A DNA stretch of 17,512 nt from Pigoraptor vietnamica (GCA_943704525.1 CALSCQ010002503.1:1-17512); one strand, 5' to 3'; shown: positions 1 through 9,771, numbered from the stretch's first letter. Notes: a model not told the origin generated them from the sequence alone. Numbers and translations are program-made.

Positions 1-200
1 AGGCAACCGAAGACATGGGAGCTGGCCTGTAATGGCAGCCGTGTCTCGAGAACTTAGTCTCAACAACTGCCGGGAGCTGCAGGGAGCAGCTGCAGTTGGT
101 TGAGCCTAGGGGGCGTGTAGCGAGCCAAAGCGGCTGCTACCAGGCCACGTGACCCAGCGCCTGAAATAGGGTCCGTGGAGAGACAGAAATAACCCGGGTG
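1..200. other. Upstream flank, no gene recognised
   Basis: No open reading frame with recognisable family features is seen on either strand. The stretch holds purine-rich and CTGCAG-containing sequence just before the tRNA-like element. It may be the unalignable 5' flank or body of a dispersed repeat, but only one copy is present in the window, so this cannot be shown here. Confidence 0.4.
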
Positions 201-285
201 ACTGCAGTGGCGCAGCGGGGAAGTTCGATCTTCGACTTTTTGAAAGTCGTGGGTTCGATTCCCGGATGGCACGTTGGCCATTTTT
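201..285 (+). ncRNA. tRNA-like Pol III element (SINE head or tRNA pseudogene)
   Basis: A sequence matching the A box (TGGCGCAGCGGG, 208-219) lies 44 nt upstream of a perfect B box (GGTTCGATTCC, 252-262). That is the same spacing as in an intron-less tRNA. A T5 run at 281-285 could end Pol III transcription. A 5-bp hairpin (233-237 with 245-249) presents a TTTTGAA loop with TTG in the anticodon place, which would read Gln. However, the hairpin abuts the T arm with no variable loop, the D stem is mismatched, and 201-207 does not pair with 266-272 as an acceptor stem. It is therefore unlikely to be a working tRNA. A tRNA-derived SINE head or a decayed tRNA gene is more likely. Confidence 0.5.
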
Positions 286-389
286 AGCGATCGTGTGTTG
301 CCCCCACACGGTGCGCGCTACACACTCAAGTAAGAACACGCGCCGCACTTTCAACGAGTGTTCCACGAGCGTACCTCCTGTATTTGACG

Positions 390-426
<37 letters not shown>

Positions 427-520
427 TGTGTGTATGTGGGCACGTGTAAGAAAGTTGTCTGTAATCGTTCTCGTTTTTTTTTTTTAGCTTGAAGCACGGC
501 GACAACGTGCCACACACACC
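286..520 (+). promoter_or_regulatory. Receptor gene leader with probable 5'UTR intron and GT tract
   Basis: A donor-like GTGTGCGTG at 390 is followed directly by a GT tract (about 390-437) and then by a pyrimidine run of 13 T ending in an AG at 486-487, a strong acceptor. Splicing 389 to 488 would leave an untranslated leader. The frame of an ATG at 266 would hit a stop just after that junction, so no coding exon upstream is supported. The leader then runs to the ATG at 521, which sits in a good context (CACACCATGG). No TATA box was identified. Confidence 0.4.
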
Positions 521-3500
521 ATGGCGCACAGTCGTCGCGGTTCGCGCTACCGCCTTGCTCTCTTTCTCCTTCTCGTGCTTGCGGCGTCCCCGTGCGTTAC
601 ATCTGCGCCGGACATTATCGTCGACTATAGGTGCGGCGACACACTCGCATCCATGTGGGCACGCGCCATGACGCAGCTTTCTGGCGGTTCGGTCGCGCCC
701 GCGGCGTCGAGCGTCTCGTGCTCCCTGCCGCAAGCCTCGCAGGCCGGGCAGCAACAACCCGCCGCTTCGCCCGTGTCGCCGACCTCGGGGGGTGCCGCGC
801 AGTCTCCGCAGTCAACGCCGAATGCATCTTCCCCGCCCAAACTGTCGGGCACTCCCTCTACAGGGGCTGGCCCGCAGTCGTCCCCGCAAGTCGCCTCGTC
901 TGCCGCACCATCCGGCACTCCCACTACAGGTGCTGGCGCGCAGTCGTCCCCGCAAGTCGCCTCGTCTGCCGCACCATCGGGCAATCCCACAACAGGTGCT
1001 GGAGCGCAGTCGTCCCCGCATGTCGCCTCTACATCCGCAGCGACCACGGTGGCCGTGACCACGTCCGTGCGTGCGACGGCCTCCGCGAGTAGCGTCAGCT
1101 CCGTGTCAGGCGGTGGTACTTCTTCGCAACCCTCGGGCAGTCCTCAGCCGAGTGGCGCTTCGCCGCAGCCGTCCGGCAGCCCGCCGCCGCCCCCCCTAGG
1201 TCGGCGCATGGCCCGGGGCGTCGGATCCGTCGTGCGTATACGCCTTCCTGCGGGCCTCGTGCCGTTTTACGATCCCGCGACGGAGGGCGGGTCGCTCGCT
1301 TTCAGGGCGCCGGGTGCGAGCCTGGTGGTGTTTGAGGGGAACAACGGCGGACTGTCGCTCGGCTGCCCGATCACGAACCTCACGGTGTTGCTGGAGGGCA
1401 ACTTTCAGTTCTCGAACATGACATTTGTCGGGTGCGGCAACGCGTCCGGACACTGGTGGAGCGTGCAGCCGGGCTCTTCGGTGTCGTTCCTCTCCGTGCA
1501 AGTGCGCCAAAGCCACGCCTGGGTTAGCGCTGCCGCCGGCGCCGCGGTTACCATACGACAGTCTTCGTTTGACGGCCTGTCGTCGAACAGTGACGAGGGG
1601 ATCCTCGTGCGGCTGGACGGCAACGCCAACGCCGTGCTAGACACGATCGCAGTCACCAGTTTCAGCTCGAGCTCTGTGACTGCGGGCAGTGGGCTCGTGC
1701 GCCTCGCGGACACTTCGACGCTCAGCGCCATCGGCTGCACCTTCGACGATGGGAATTTTGCGCCGACGTCGATGCAGGCGATTGTTCCCACCGCACCGGC
1801 GGCAGGGCCGGGGGGTGGTCCGCCGCAGATGCCGGTCCCAACCATAGCCGACCCTCTCGGCGGCGTGTTGTGCGCGCGCGATTCGTCCAACGCGACGTTC
1901 GTCGGATGCACCTTTAGCAATCTTAACGTGCCGGGGAGCGGCGGCGTTCTTGTCGTGAAGGACCGGGCGACTGTGAAGGTTACCGGAGGCGTGGCGCGGA
2001 GCGTGACGGCGCCAGCGGCCGGCTTTGCGAGCCTGCTGAATTCCGCGACGTTGAGGGTGGACGGGCTGAGTGCCATGGATTTGACGGTTAACGGGACGAT
2101 GGGCCTGTTCCACGGCGGCTTCGCAGTTGTCCAGGACCGGGCAAGCTTATCCGTACAGCGCGCGTCGTTCCGGCGACTGAAGGCTGCGGGTAACGGCGGC
2201 GCCGTCTATGCGAGCTGCTTGAACTGTTCCGTTACGCTCGACGGGGTGCTGGCGATCGGGTGCAGCGCCGTGGGCTCCGGCGGTGTCGTGCACGCAGACG
2301 CCAATTCAACGCTGACGGTTCGCGGCGGGAACTTTCAGAACTGCGATTCATCGACATCCGGCGGTGCCATTATGGCCACGCAGAGCGCGGTCACCGTGAA
2401 GGACGCTGTGTTTACACGGTGTTCTGCGGGTGGGACCACAGGGTTTGGCGGGGCGGTGGCCATCGCGAACGCGAACGGGGCGTCTGTCGTGCGTACGCAA
2501 TTCGCTATGACGTCGGCCTCGGACCTCGCGGGCGCCCTCTGTCTGGACAACTCGACCAATTCGCTCGTGGACACGTGCACGTTCCTCGGGTCGGAGGTTC
2601 GCGTGCAGTCGCCCGATTCGCCGCACATGCAGGGCGCCGGCGTGGTCGTCCGCGGCGGCGATGCGACGCTCTCCAACCTCACTTTCCAGGGCGGATATGC
2701 CGAGATCGAGGGCGGTGCGCTTGCGGCCATCGACGGTGCACAGGTGAAAGTGACGAATTCTGCGTTCTTTGGGACGCACGCCGGCGTACGTGGAGGCGCC
2801 ATTTACGCGCAGGGCGACCGGACGTACGTGAACGTCGCGCAGTGCGACTTCCAGAACACTGGGGCGGGCGGCACAAACTTGACCTCGAAGAGCGCGCTCA
2901 CGGGCGGCGGTGCCATCAGCGTCTTCTTGAATGCACGGGCCAGCGTCGACGCGTCGCGGTTTCGCGGCACCCAATCGACCGACAACGGCGGGGCTGTCTT
3001 CGTCGGCACCGGCGGGAGCATGAACGCGACAAACTCGAACTTCACCGACATCACGTGCTCGCCCGGCGGGGACGGCGCCGTCGCCGCGCTCACAGTGGGC
3101 GCGGTGCTGGTGATGCGCAACTGTAACGTAAATGGCACCGTGTCGTTCTACCAGCCGCTGAGCCCTGCCGACGGAGGGTCGACGGGATCGGTCGGTGCGG
3201 TCGCGTCCACGCTGACGGGCACGCCGTCCACACCTGGCGGTGGCATCGTGCGCGCGGAGCTCGGGAGCTATTTTGAAGCCTCGGGCTGTACGTTTCACAA
3301 CCTGGCGGTGACGAACGGGGCCGGTGGCGTCGTGGCACTCTTCGGAAAGAGTACGGCCGTCGTGCGGTCGACGCGTGTGGGGCGCGCGGTGACGACGAAG
3401 GGCTCTGGCGGCGGCTTTGGGTTCGCGACGCAGGCGAGCACGATGACCATCAGCGACGTGCACGTGGACTACTGCAAGTCGATCGATAAGGGGCAAGGGG

Positions 3501-6500
3501 GTTTCGTGTACGCGACGGAGGACGCCAACGTGTACATCACGAGGGTGACCGTGAACTACACGTCGGCCGACACGGGCGGCTTTCTGTCGACGGGAGGAGG
3601 CACGACCAAGGTGTTTGTAAACAGCACGACTGTCCAGACAATCGACGCCACGGACGGAGGGCTCGTCGTGGTCATGCAGCACGGTTGGGTGGACGTTCGT
3701 AACGTGTCTGTTACGAGCATCCGGGCGAACCAGGGCGGAATTGCCCTCGTGAACGATGAGGGGCAAGCAACTCTCAGCGACATCAACGTCGTCGCGTCTT
3801 CCGTCGATTTGTTCGGCGCCATCGTCGCCATGACACGCGCAGCAATTGTCGACGTCTCGCGCGTGAACGTCACCACTGCGTCTGCCGGCAGCAGCGGCGG
3901 ATGCTTCCGGGCAGACTGCACCACGTGCGTGCTCACAGCGCGCACTATCAACGTCGGGACGTCGAAGGCAACATCGGGCGGCGTGGTGTATCTCACTTCC
4001 TCCGCGAATGCGTCGCTGACGGACGTCACGGTCGATTCGGTCTCCGTGCTTGGGTCGGGAGGCACCATTTCCCTATCCACGCGGGCCGCGCTCGAGATGC
4101 GGAGGGTGTTTATAGGGACGACGTCCGCAAATGTCGGCGGGGGCTTCGCGTCGCTGGACGATGCCTCGACCGCTTCGCTCTACGATGTCGTTTTGGGAAC
4201 CTCGTCGGCGGCGCAGGTCGGGGGCGTCTTTGCGCTGTCTGCGCGCGCCCATCTCACGGTTCGCACCCTCAGCGTCAACACGTTGGCCAGCGCAGGCACG
4301 CACGGCGGGCTGCTGCAGGCCGTCGAGGCGTCGAGTGCCGATATGGACGGCGTCACCGTTGCGTCGGTCTCTGCTGGCGCGGACGGGGGCCTTGTCAAGC
4401 TCACCGTGAGCGCGAGTGCGGTCATGAGCAACGTGAATGCGCAGATGATCAACGCCAGCGGCAGCGGAGGCGTCGCGTACCTGCAGGATGTCGCCACGGC
4501 GAATTTCTCGATGTTGAACGTTGGCAGTTCGAACGCGATTATTGGGGGCGCGTTCTTGTGTAGCGGGGGCCACGTGACCATGGACCGTGCGACGTTTGGC
4601 ACTGTTGCAGGGCCGAGCGAGGGCGGATTCGCAAAGTTGCGGCTGGGCTGCAAGGCGAACGTGGGTATTGCGCCTGTTGTACGGACGTGACGGACGCACG
4701 CACTCGCACGTGTGGGCTATGTCCCTCGCCGTTATTCGCGCACGCATGCACACGGACTCTTTACCCAGTATTCTTGCGTTTCTCCTCGTTTGATCATAGA
4801 GCGCCTTCACGCCGTAGCCATTTGTAGCCCATTCTCGCCAGCCATCCGCGCACTCGCGCATTCAGAACACTGGAAGTCGGGGCATTGTGGGCTCTTGAAT
4901 CTTGAGCAGCCTACGACCACTGCTCCCCCTACGCCACGCCCCTCCCACCCACACCCACCTACCCAACCTAACTCTTCTCTCTCTCCAGGTGACTTCGCTC
5001 TCCGTGACATCGGTTGCGGACGTCAAGGGTGACGACGCCGAGATATTCAAAGACGACGCAATTTACGGCAATGGCGGCGCGTGGGTGGTCGTGGGCAACG
5101 GCACAAGGCTCAACCTCAACGGCGCCTACTTTGGTCACTCGCGGACGGCGACTGGCGTGGGCGGTTTCTTGGCCATCTACAACTCTGCCGAAGCGGCGCT
5201 CACGAAGGTCACGGTGGATTCGGCGAGCGCCCAGTACGGGGGAGCGCTCTACATGGCGCGGAGCTCGAGCGTCACACTCCTGGACGTGTGGTTCAAGAAT
5301 GCGACGGCGGATGTCCACGGCGGGTGTTTCTTTGTCTCGAAGTCAACTCTGCGCACGACGAACGTCCTCCTGGACAGTTGCGTCGCGGGAAGGAGTCGCG
5401 CAGCGTACGGCATCGGCGGAACGGCGTACCTCGAGAAGGCGCCAAAGTGGCTCTCTCTCCCCACCGTCAACGTTACTGTGCGTTACTCTACGTCGGACTC
5501 CCTGATCGGTCACGGCATATTCACCGCACTCACAGCCGACACGCTGGATTCGGCACCGACCGCGCTTGAGCTCAGCGCGGTCGCAACCCCGGCCCGCGCC
5601 ACAACGTCCCCCGTGAGCTTTACTTGGACAGGCCCCGCAGCCCTATACGTGTTCGCCGGCGACTCGCTCAACTTCACGCTGCGGATGGTCGATCGCTACG
5701 GAAACGACGCCGTCATGCCCCCCTCGCAGATGGTGTCGGTCGTGGCCTCCCTCGGAAACGATTCTCGGGCGCTCACCGGCGACACGGTCAAGAACTTTGA
5801 CGAGCAGAGCGTCACGTTCCAATCGCTGGTCGTCCACGCAGCGCCGGGGTTGTACTCTCTCACGTTTGACTCTGGCAATCGCCTCTACACAATGTTCGAC
5901 CCACCCTTCAGCGCAAACGCCCAAATTCCCGTTACCGTCGTGGCCGGGTGCCCGAACGGAAAGACGTACAAGGACGACGCCGGCGGAAAGGGCCCGTCGT
6001 GTGAGTTTGAAGCGTCGGTGGGCCCCGCACAGTCGTCGTCTGACCTGACGACCATTGTGCCGGCGACCGTCGTGCCCGGGCTCCTCGTGGCTGCGCTTGC
6101 GGTCGTGGCCGTTCGTTGGCAAGTGCTGCGGTACCGCGCGCGCAAGAGCAAGGAGGCACACCTCCTCTTCCTCGAGAAGCACCTTGCGCCGCGGCGTGAG
6201 GAATTTGCGAGCATGGAGATTGACCGCGGTCTGATTCAGATGCAGGAGAAGCTCGGAGGTGCGGTTCTGCCTGTCTCTCTCCGTCTCGCTGTTTCTAGAG
6301 TCGATGGGGTTCAACCCCTATGAGTGCACAGCTGTCACTACTGTTCATTTCAGCAGTTTCTGGGTATTTGCAGTCTCTGCGTGCATTGACTCGTCGCCCA
6401 TTATTACCGTCGCAGAGGGCGAGTTTGGCGTCGTGCACAAGGCTCGCCTCATTCTCAACGGACGTCCTCGCATTTGCGCCTGCAAGTCGCTCAAGGAGGG

Positions 6501-6657
6501 CGCGACCTTCGAGGAGCGCATCGAGTTTCTTGGTACGCAGTCCCTGTGCCTCCGAGCAAGCGTGGTGTGCGCGTGCAAATGAGTGTGTGTGTGTGTGTCT
6601 GTGTCTGTGTCTGTGTGTGTGTGTGTGTGTGTGTATGCGTGTGCGTGTGCGTGTGTG

Positions 6658-6704
<47 letters not shown>

Positions 6705-9700
6705 TGTGCGTGTGTGTGCATGTCTGTTGCTTGGCATTGCACTAGATGGGCAAATGTGACGGTGGTATGATGACGCATTTATGATGACGCATTCGTTCGT
6801 CGCAGCCGAGGCCGAGATTATGAAGGGCGTAACAAACGAAAACGTCGTTTCCTTGTGTGGCATCGTTACAAAGGACGAGCCCATGCTGTGAGTGCGAATA
6901 CGCTTCACCCACGCGCCTTAACATGCACACACGCACACACCCTGTCTGGTGTTTTTTCGACATTCTCGGGGCAACATACCAAAATCCATGCGCATGGTAC
7001 TCCCTCGTGCGCGAACACGCAGACCGCTGTCGTTCACGTGTCGCCATTGTTGGTGCTTTTGTTAAGCCATGCTTATTCTCTTCAATTCTTCCGCTATGCT
7101 CTCTTCGTGGTATCATCGACTATTTTAATTTGAGCCGACGCCTCTTTTTCTCCGCTTTCAGGATTCTCCTCGAGTTTGTCCCTCACGGCTCCCTTCGCCA
7201 GTTTGTGCGCGACCTTCCCGAGGAAACGCGCGCGAATGACGTCACGCTACTGCTCCTCGCCCACTTTGCGCGCCAAGCGGCCGACGGCATGGCGTTCCTC
7301 TCCAGCATCAACATTGTGTGAGTGGGAGAGAGGTCATTAGGGCATTCACGCACACATGCACGCACACTCCTACGGTGCTCGCACGCACTCACACACCACA
7401 CACCGCACACCGCACACACACACGCACACGCGCGCAGGCGCGCACACACACACATACACACACGCAATACCAGTTTGGGACAAATCACGCCTCCAATTCT
7501 TCACTTGCGCATTCGCTCAATCGTCATTTCTCCAAACACCCCCTTGCCGCTACAGCCATCGCGACCTCGCAGCCCGAAACGTCATGGTGGGTTGTGCTTG
7601 GCAAGTCCTGTGCGCGAGTGTGTGTGCGTGTTTTGCGCGGGTGTGCGTGCGTGTGTGCGAGTGTGTGCGCGTGTGCGCGTGTGTGCGCGTGTGTGACGCG
7701 GAAGGATGTGCTGAATCGCCGGCGCGGTGTGTGCGCGCGTTTCATTATATCTGGCAGAGTGTATGTTCTGATCAGCTCTATGTTGGTCGGCGCAGGTCGG
7801 CCAAGACGCTTTCGGCGGGTACATTGTGAAGGTGCGTCCACGCAACTTCTATGCAACTGTTGTATTCTCTGTCGCACTTGCTTCATTGGGCGTGCATGTG
7901 CGTGTGCCTATGCTTGTGCGCGTGCGTGTGCATGTGGGTGTACGTGTGCCTGTGACTGTGCGTGTTTTTGTGCGCGCGCGTGTGCGTGCGCGTGCCTGCG
8001 CCTGTGCCTGTGTCTGTGCCTGTGCCTGTACCTGTGCCTGTGCACTTAGAACGCACGGCGTGTATGCAGACTTGTACGGTGTGGATGGACGCGATGGCAC
8101 ATGCATATGTCTGTTGATGCATACCTCCAACAAAACCCTAATTGGCATGTGTGGTCCTCAGATTGCGGACTTTGGGATGTCTCGGCAAACGGAGGAAAAC
8201 TTTTACGTCAAAAAGTCAAAGCGCGGCAAAATTCCCATCAAGTGGTGCGCGCCTGAAGGTGGGTGCGAGGGTCGGCATGCGATGGCCATAGATTTTCGCA
8301 TGTCGCTGTGTAATGTGCAAGTAGTGTATCGGTCTACGTGCGTGTGTGCGTCTCGTACTGGTGTGTACGACGCCGAAGGGCGCGAGCGGACTGTGTGTGA
8401 GTGACAGAGGAAGAGTGCATCTGTGCACTTGGCGTGTGTATCGCGATGGCGAATGGGTGTGTGTGTGCGCGACGGTAAACTATAATGTGCTGATATGTGT
8501 TACCATGTTACGACGCAGCGCTCAAGCACCTCCGATTCAGCGAGAAGAGCGACGTCTGGAGCTACGGCGTCACGTGCTGGTGGGTTGGCTCGCAAATAGC
8601 GTAAAAGTCACGAACGCGCGCACAGTCGCGGCCTTTTTTTTGTTGTATCCTGCATCCGTCTCCCACGCACGCTGCTACGAACGCGCACAGTCGCGACTCT
8701 GTTTTCGTGCGTCGTGCATCCGCCTCACACGCATCCCCACGCACGCAACAATGCAGGGAGATGTACACCTTCGGCAGCATGACGCCCTACCCCGGCGTCG
8801 CCAACGTCGAGGTGCTCGGCTACATCACGTCAGGCAACCGCCTCACCCGTCCGGACCTGTGCCCCGAGGCCGTTTACGAGGTCATGCGCGCGTGTTGGCT
8901 GGAGGACCCCGAGCAGCGGCCGACGTTCACGCGTATCAGCACGCTCATTTCGGAATTCATCGCGCTTGAAGAGGAGCACGTCGAGGGCAACGGGATGGGA
9001 GACGGCACCGTGAGCGTCGACATGCACGCAAGCAGCCACAATGTCGCGGGCGGCGCGTACGTCAAGCCGTTTTCGATTGGCGAGAGGGACTATGACAACG
9101 CGGATGCGGAGGCGAAGCTGCAGAGCGATCACCCGTACGAACCCGTGACGGAGGATGACCCTCGCTACGCACGGCGACCGAGCGAGTTTGCCGCTTTCAC
9201 AGCGAAGTCCAGCGGCAACAAGTCGCCGAAATCGCCAAAGGGAACGGCGAAGCGCGCGCGCCGCATGAGCGACGAGAAACGCCCCGAGGCAATCGAGATG
9301 ACGGGGATGGTCGCAGGCGGTCGGCGAAAGAGCAAAGACACGTCCGAGGAAGACGGCAAGCGGCGTCCCTCGGCGCCGATGGTGGCTGCGCAACGTCGCA
9401 AGAGTAAGGACGATGAAGGCGCGCAGGGCCGGCGGAAGAGCAAAGACGACGGCACCGTGCGGTCGCCTGGCATGCTCGCCGCGCTGCGAAAGAAGTCGCG
9501 CCAGAACGAGGAGATTGGGGCGCCGGCGCAGATGGCCGCCGGTTACCTGGACCTGTCCGGAGGGGAGGCGGGGCCGTCCAGCGCGGCGGGGCGCGGCGAC
9601 TTTTACCTTGTGGTGAACGAGGTGCCTTCGCCGTCGCACCACAGCAGTTCGGGGAGCGTGAACGTGGAGGCAGTGCCGAGTCCGCAGGAAGGGAGGAGCG

Positions 9701-9771
9701 GGGCAGCGTCGCCGTACGTGGAGGTGTACAGCGACGAGGACGAGCGGCTCAAGTCGGCCTCTTCGAAGTAG
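521..9771 (+). CDS. Receptor tyrosine kinase with Pmp-like beta-helix ectodomain
   Basis: Ten exons: 521-4660, 4989-6258, 6416-6532, 6806-6887, 7162-7317, 7556-7586, 7796-7831, 8162-8258, 8519-8579, 8757-9771. They sum to 7005 nt (2334 residues plus TAG) and all junction phases agree. All introns are GT-AG (donors GTGGGT, GTGCGG, GTACGC, GTGAGT, GTGCGT). Domain order: signal peptide (1 to about 29), Ser/Thr/Pro-rich 22-residue repeats (about 110-175) and Pro-rich linker, beta-helix repeats (about 230-1560), Ig-like segment (about 1571-1710), membrane helix (about 1736-1755), tyrosine kinase (about 1792-2068) and a 266-residue tail. The protein is predicted to sit in the plasma membrane, bind something outside through the ectodomain, and phosphorylate tyrosines in itself and its partners. 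All catalytic residues are present. The start was chosen because it is followed at once by a hydrophobic leader. The kinase assignment is firm; the ligand is unknown. I do not recognise this architecture as a named receptor family. Confidence 0.88.
848..1045 (+). repeat. Three 66-bp coding tandem repeats (22 residues each)
   Basis: Units start at 848, 914 and 980. Each encodes a variant of G-T-P-T-T-G-A-G-A-Q-S-S-P-Q-V-A-S-S-A-A-P-S. The first two are nearly identical at the DNA level, and the third has begun to diverge at its end (SPHVAST). The composition (Ser, Thr, Pro, Ala, Gly) suggests an extended, probably O-glycosylated segment just after the signal peptide. It continues into Ser/Pro-rich sequence with runs of Pro up to about 1198. 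The repeats lie at the membrane-distal end of the receptor. Near-identity suggests recent expansion and possible length variation between individuals. Confidence 0.85.
1201..5500 (+). other. Pmp-like right-handed beta-helix ectodomain (residues about 227-1550)
   Basis: The translation is a long run of imperfect repeats of roughly 20-35 residues in which a GG-A/V/G-hydrophobic turn recurs (for example GGAVYAS, GGAIMAT, GGAIYAQ, GGAVFVG, GGFVYAT, GGLVVVM, GGAFLCS). The spacers are rich in V, T, S and N, such as VTMDRATF and ATLSDINV. This resembles polymorphic outer membrane protein (GGAI) repeats and pectate-lyase-type parallel beta-helices, each repeat being about one helical turn. Many N-x-S/T sequons occur, and one (N-V-T) is created across the exon 1/exon 2 junction. 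CxxC pairs (CLNC, CTTC) may form local disulfides. Only one intron (4661-4988) interrupts this region. The fold is inferred from the repeat pattern. Confidence 0.75.
5559..6115 (+). other. Ig-like juxtamembrane segment and membrane helix
   Basis: After the beta-helix the protein loses its GG rhythm. It becomes an alternating beta-type segment with a DRYGN turn and ending in a YSLTF strand, typical of filamin-like or invasin-like Ig folds that precede a membrane anchor. A short Cys pair (CPNGKT to PSCEF) follows. The single hydrophobic helix is at residues about 1736-1755 (IVPATVVPGLLVAALAVVAV), followed by basic RWQVLRYRARKSK as the stop-transfer signal. This fixes the kinase inside the cell. 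The Ig fold is an inference from pattern only; the membrane helix is clear. Confidence 0.7.
6583..6722. repeat. GT-rich tract in receptor intron 3
   Basis: This GT-dominated microsatellite with TCTG, TATG and GC interruptions fills half of the 273-nt intron 6533-6805. It lies on the coding strand as GT. Confidence 0.95.
7345..7467. repeat. CA-rich tract in receptor intron 5
   Basis: Interrupted CA/CGCACA sequence inside intron 7318-7555. Unlike most tracts in the window, it reads CA on the sense strand, so its RNA could pair with the GU tract of intron 3. Confidence 0.9.
7614..7696. repeat. GT/GC-rich tract in receptor intron 6
   Basis: Alternating GTGTGC/GCGTGT sequence immediately downstream of the donor at 7587, between the two microexons 7556-7586 and 7796-7831. 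Confidence 0.9.
7891..8044. repeat. GT and TGCCTG repeats in receptor intron 7
   Basis: A degenerate GTGCGTGT tract passes into a TGCCTG hexamer-like repeat (about 7999-8042). It lies inside intron 7832-8161. Confidence 0.85.
8610..8745. repeat. Tandem duplication of about 67 bp in receptor intron 9
   Basis: The stretch starting ACGAACGCG at 8610 recurs at 8677. Both copies run through CACAGTCGCG, a T-rich patch, TGCATCCG and CTC-CACGCA. The copies have diverged by substitutions and small gaps. They occupy most of intron 8580-8756. Confidence 0.75.
8971..9768 (+). other. Receptor C-terminal tail with RRxS and YxxPhi motifs
   Basis: The last 266 residues are low-complexity, charged and probably disordered. 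Six R-R-x-S sites occur: RRPSEF, RRMSDE, RRKSKD (S2189), RRPSAP, RRKSKD (S2213) and RRKSKD (S2225). They match the preference of basophilic kinases (PKA, AKT) and 14-3-3 binding. Several tyrosines sit in SH2-type contexts: YEPV, YLDL, YLVV, YVEV, YSDE. The YLDL and YLVV pair is 16 residues apart, too far for a standard ITAM. The tail is entirely within exon 10 and ends at TAG 9769-9771. Confidence 0.75.

Larger units (their letters stand above)
6222..8968 (+). other. Tyrosine kinase domain (residues about 1792-2068), exons 2-10
   Basis: All landmarks are present. The glycine loop is LGEGEFGVV (1802-1810; E1804 is completed by splicing), the ATP-binding lysine is K1827 (CACK) and the helix C glutamate is probably E1844 (FLAEAEIM). 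The gatekeeper is L1873 before hinge EF. The catalytic loop HRDLAARN is 1923-1930, DFG is 1947-1949, and the activation loop has a single tyrosine Y1959. P+1 loop and APE are IPIKWCAPE (to 1976), then SDVWSYGVTCWEMYTFG and CWLEDPEQRPTF. AARN and IPIKW are tyrosine-kinase rather than serine/threonine-kinase hallmarks. The domain is spread over nine exons, including exons of 31 and 36 nt. Nothing essential is missing, so an active enzyme is expected. Confidence 0.92.

Noticed and set aside
208-262. Functional tRNA-Gln(TTG)
   Set aside because: The anticodon hairpin is neat, but there is no acceptor stem, the D stem is mismatched, and the T arm abuts the anticodon stem. A full cloverleaf cannot form.
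2260-3126. Sense-strand overlapping frame of 288 residues inside receptor exon 1
   Set aside because: Arg/Gly-rich shadow frame. The main frame has the regular beta-helix repeats.
2348-3766. Long antisense open frame (472 residues) opposite the receptor ectodomain
   Set aside because: It lies fully opposite a well-supported coding exon. Its product is Arg/His-rich with no domain, as expected from the GC-biased codons of the real gene read backwards.
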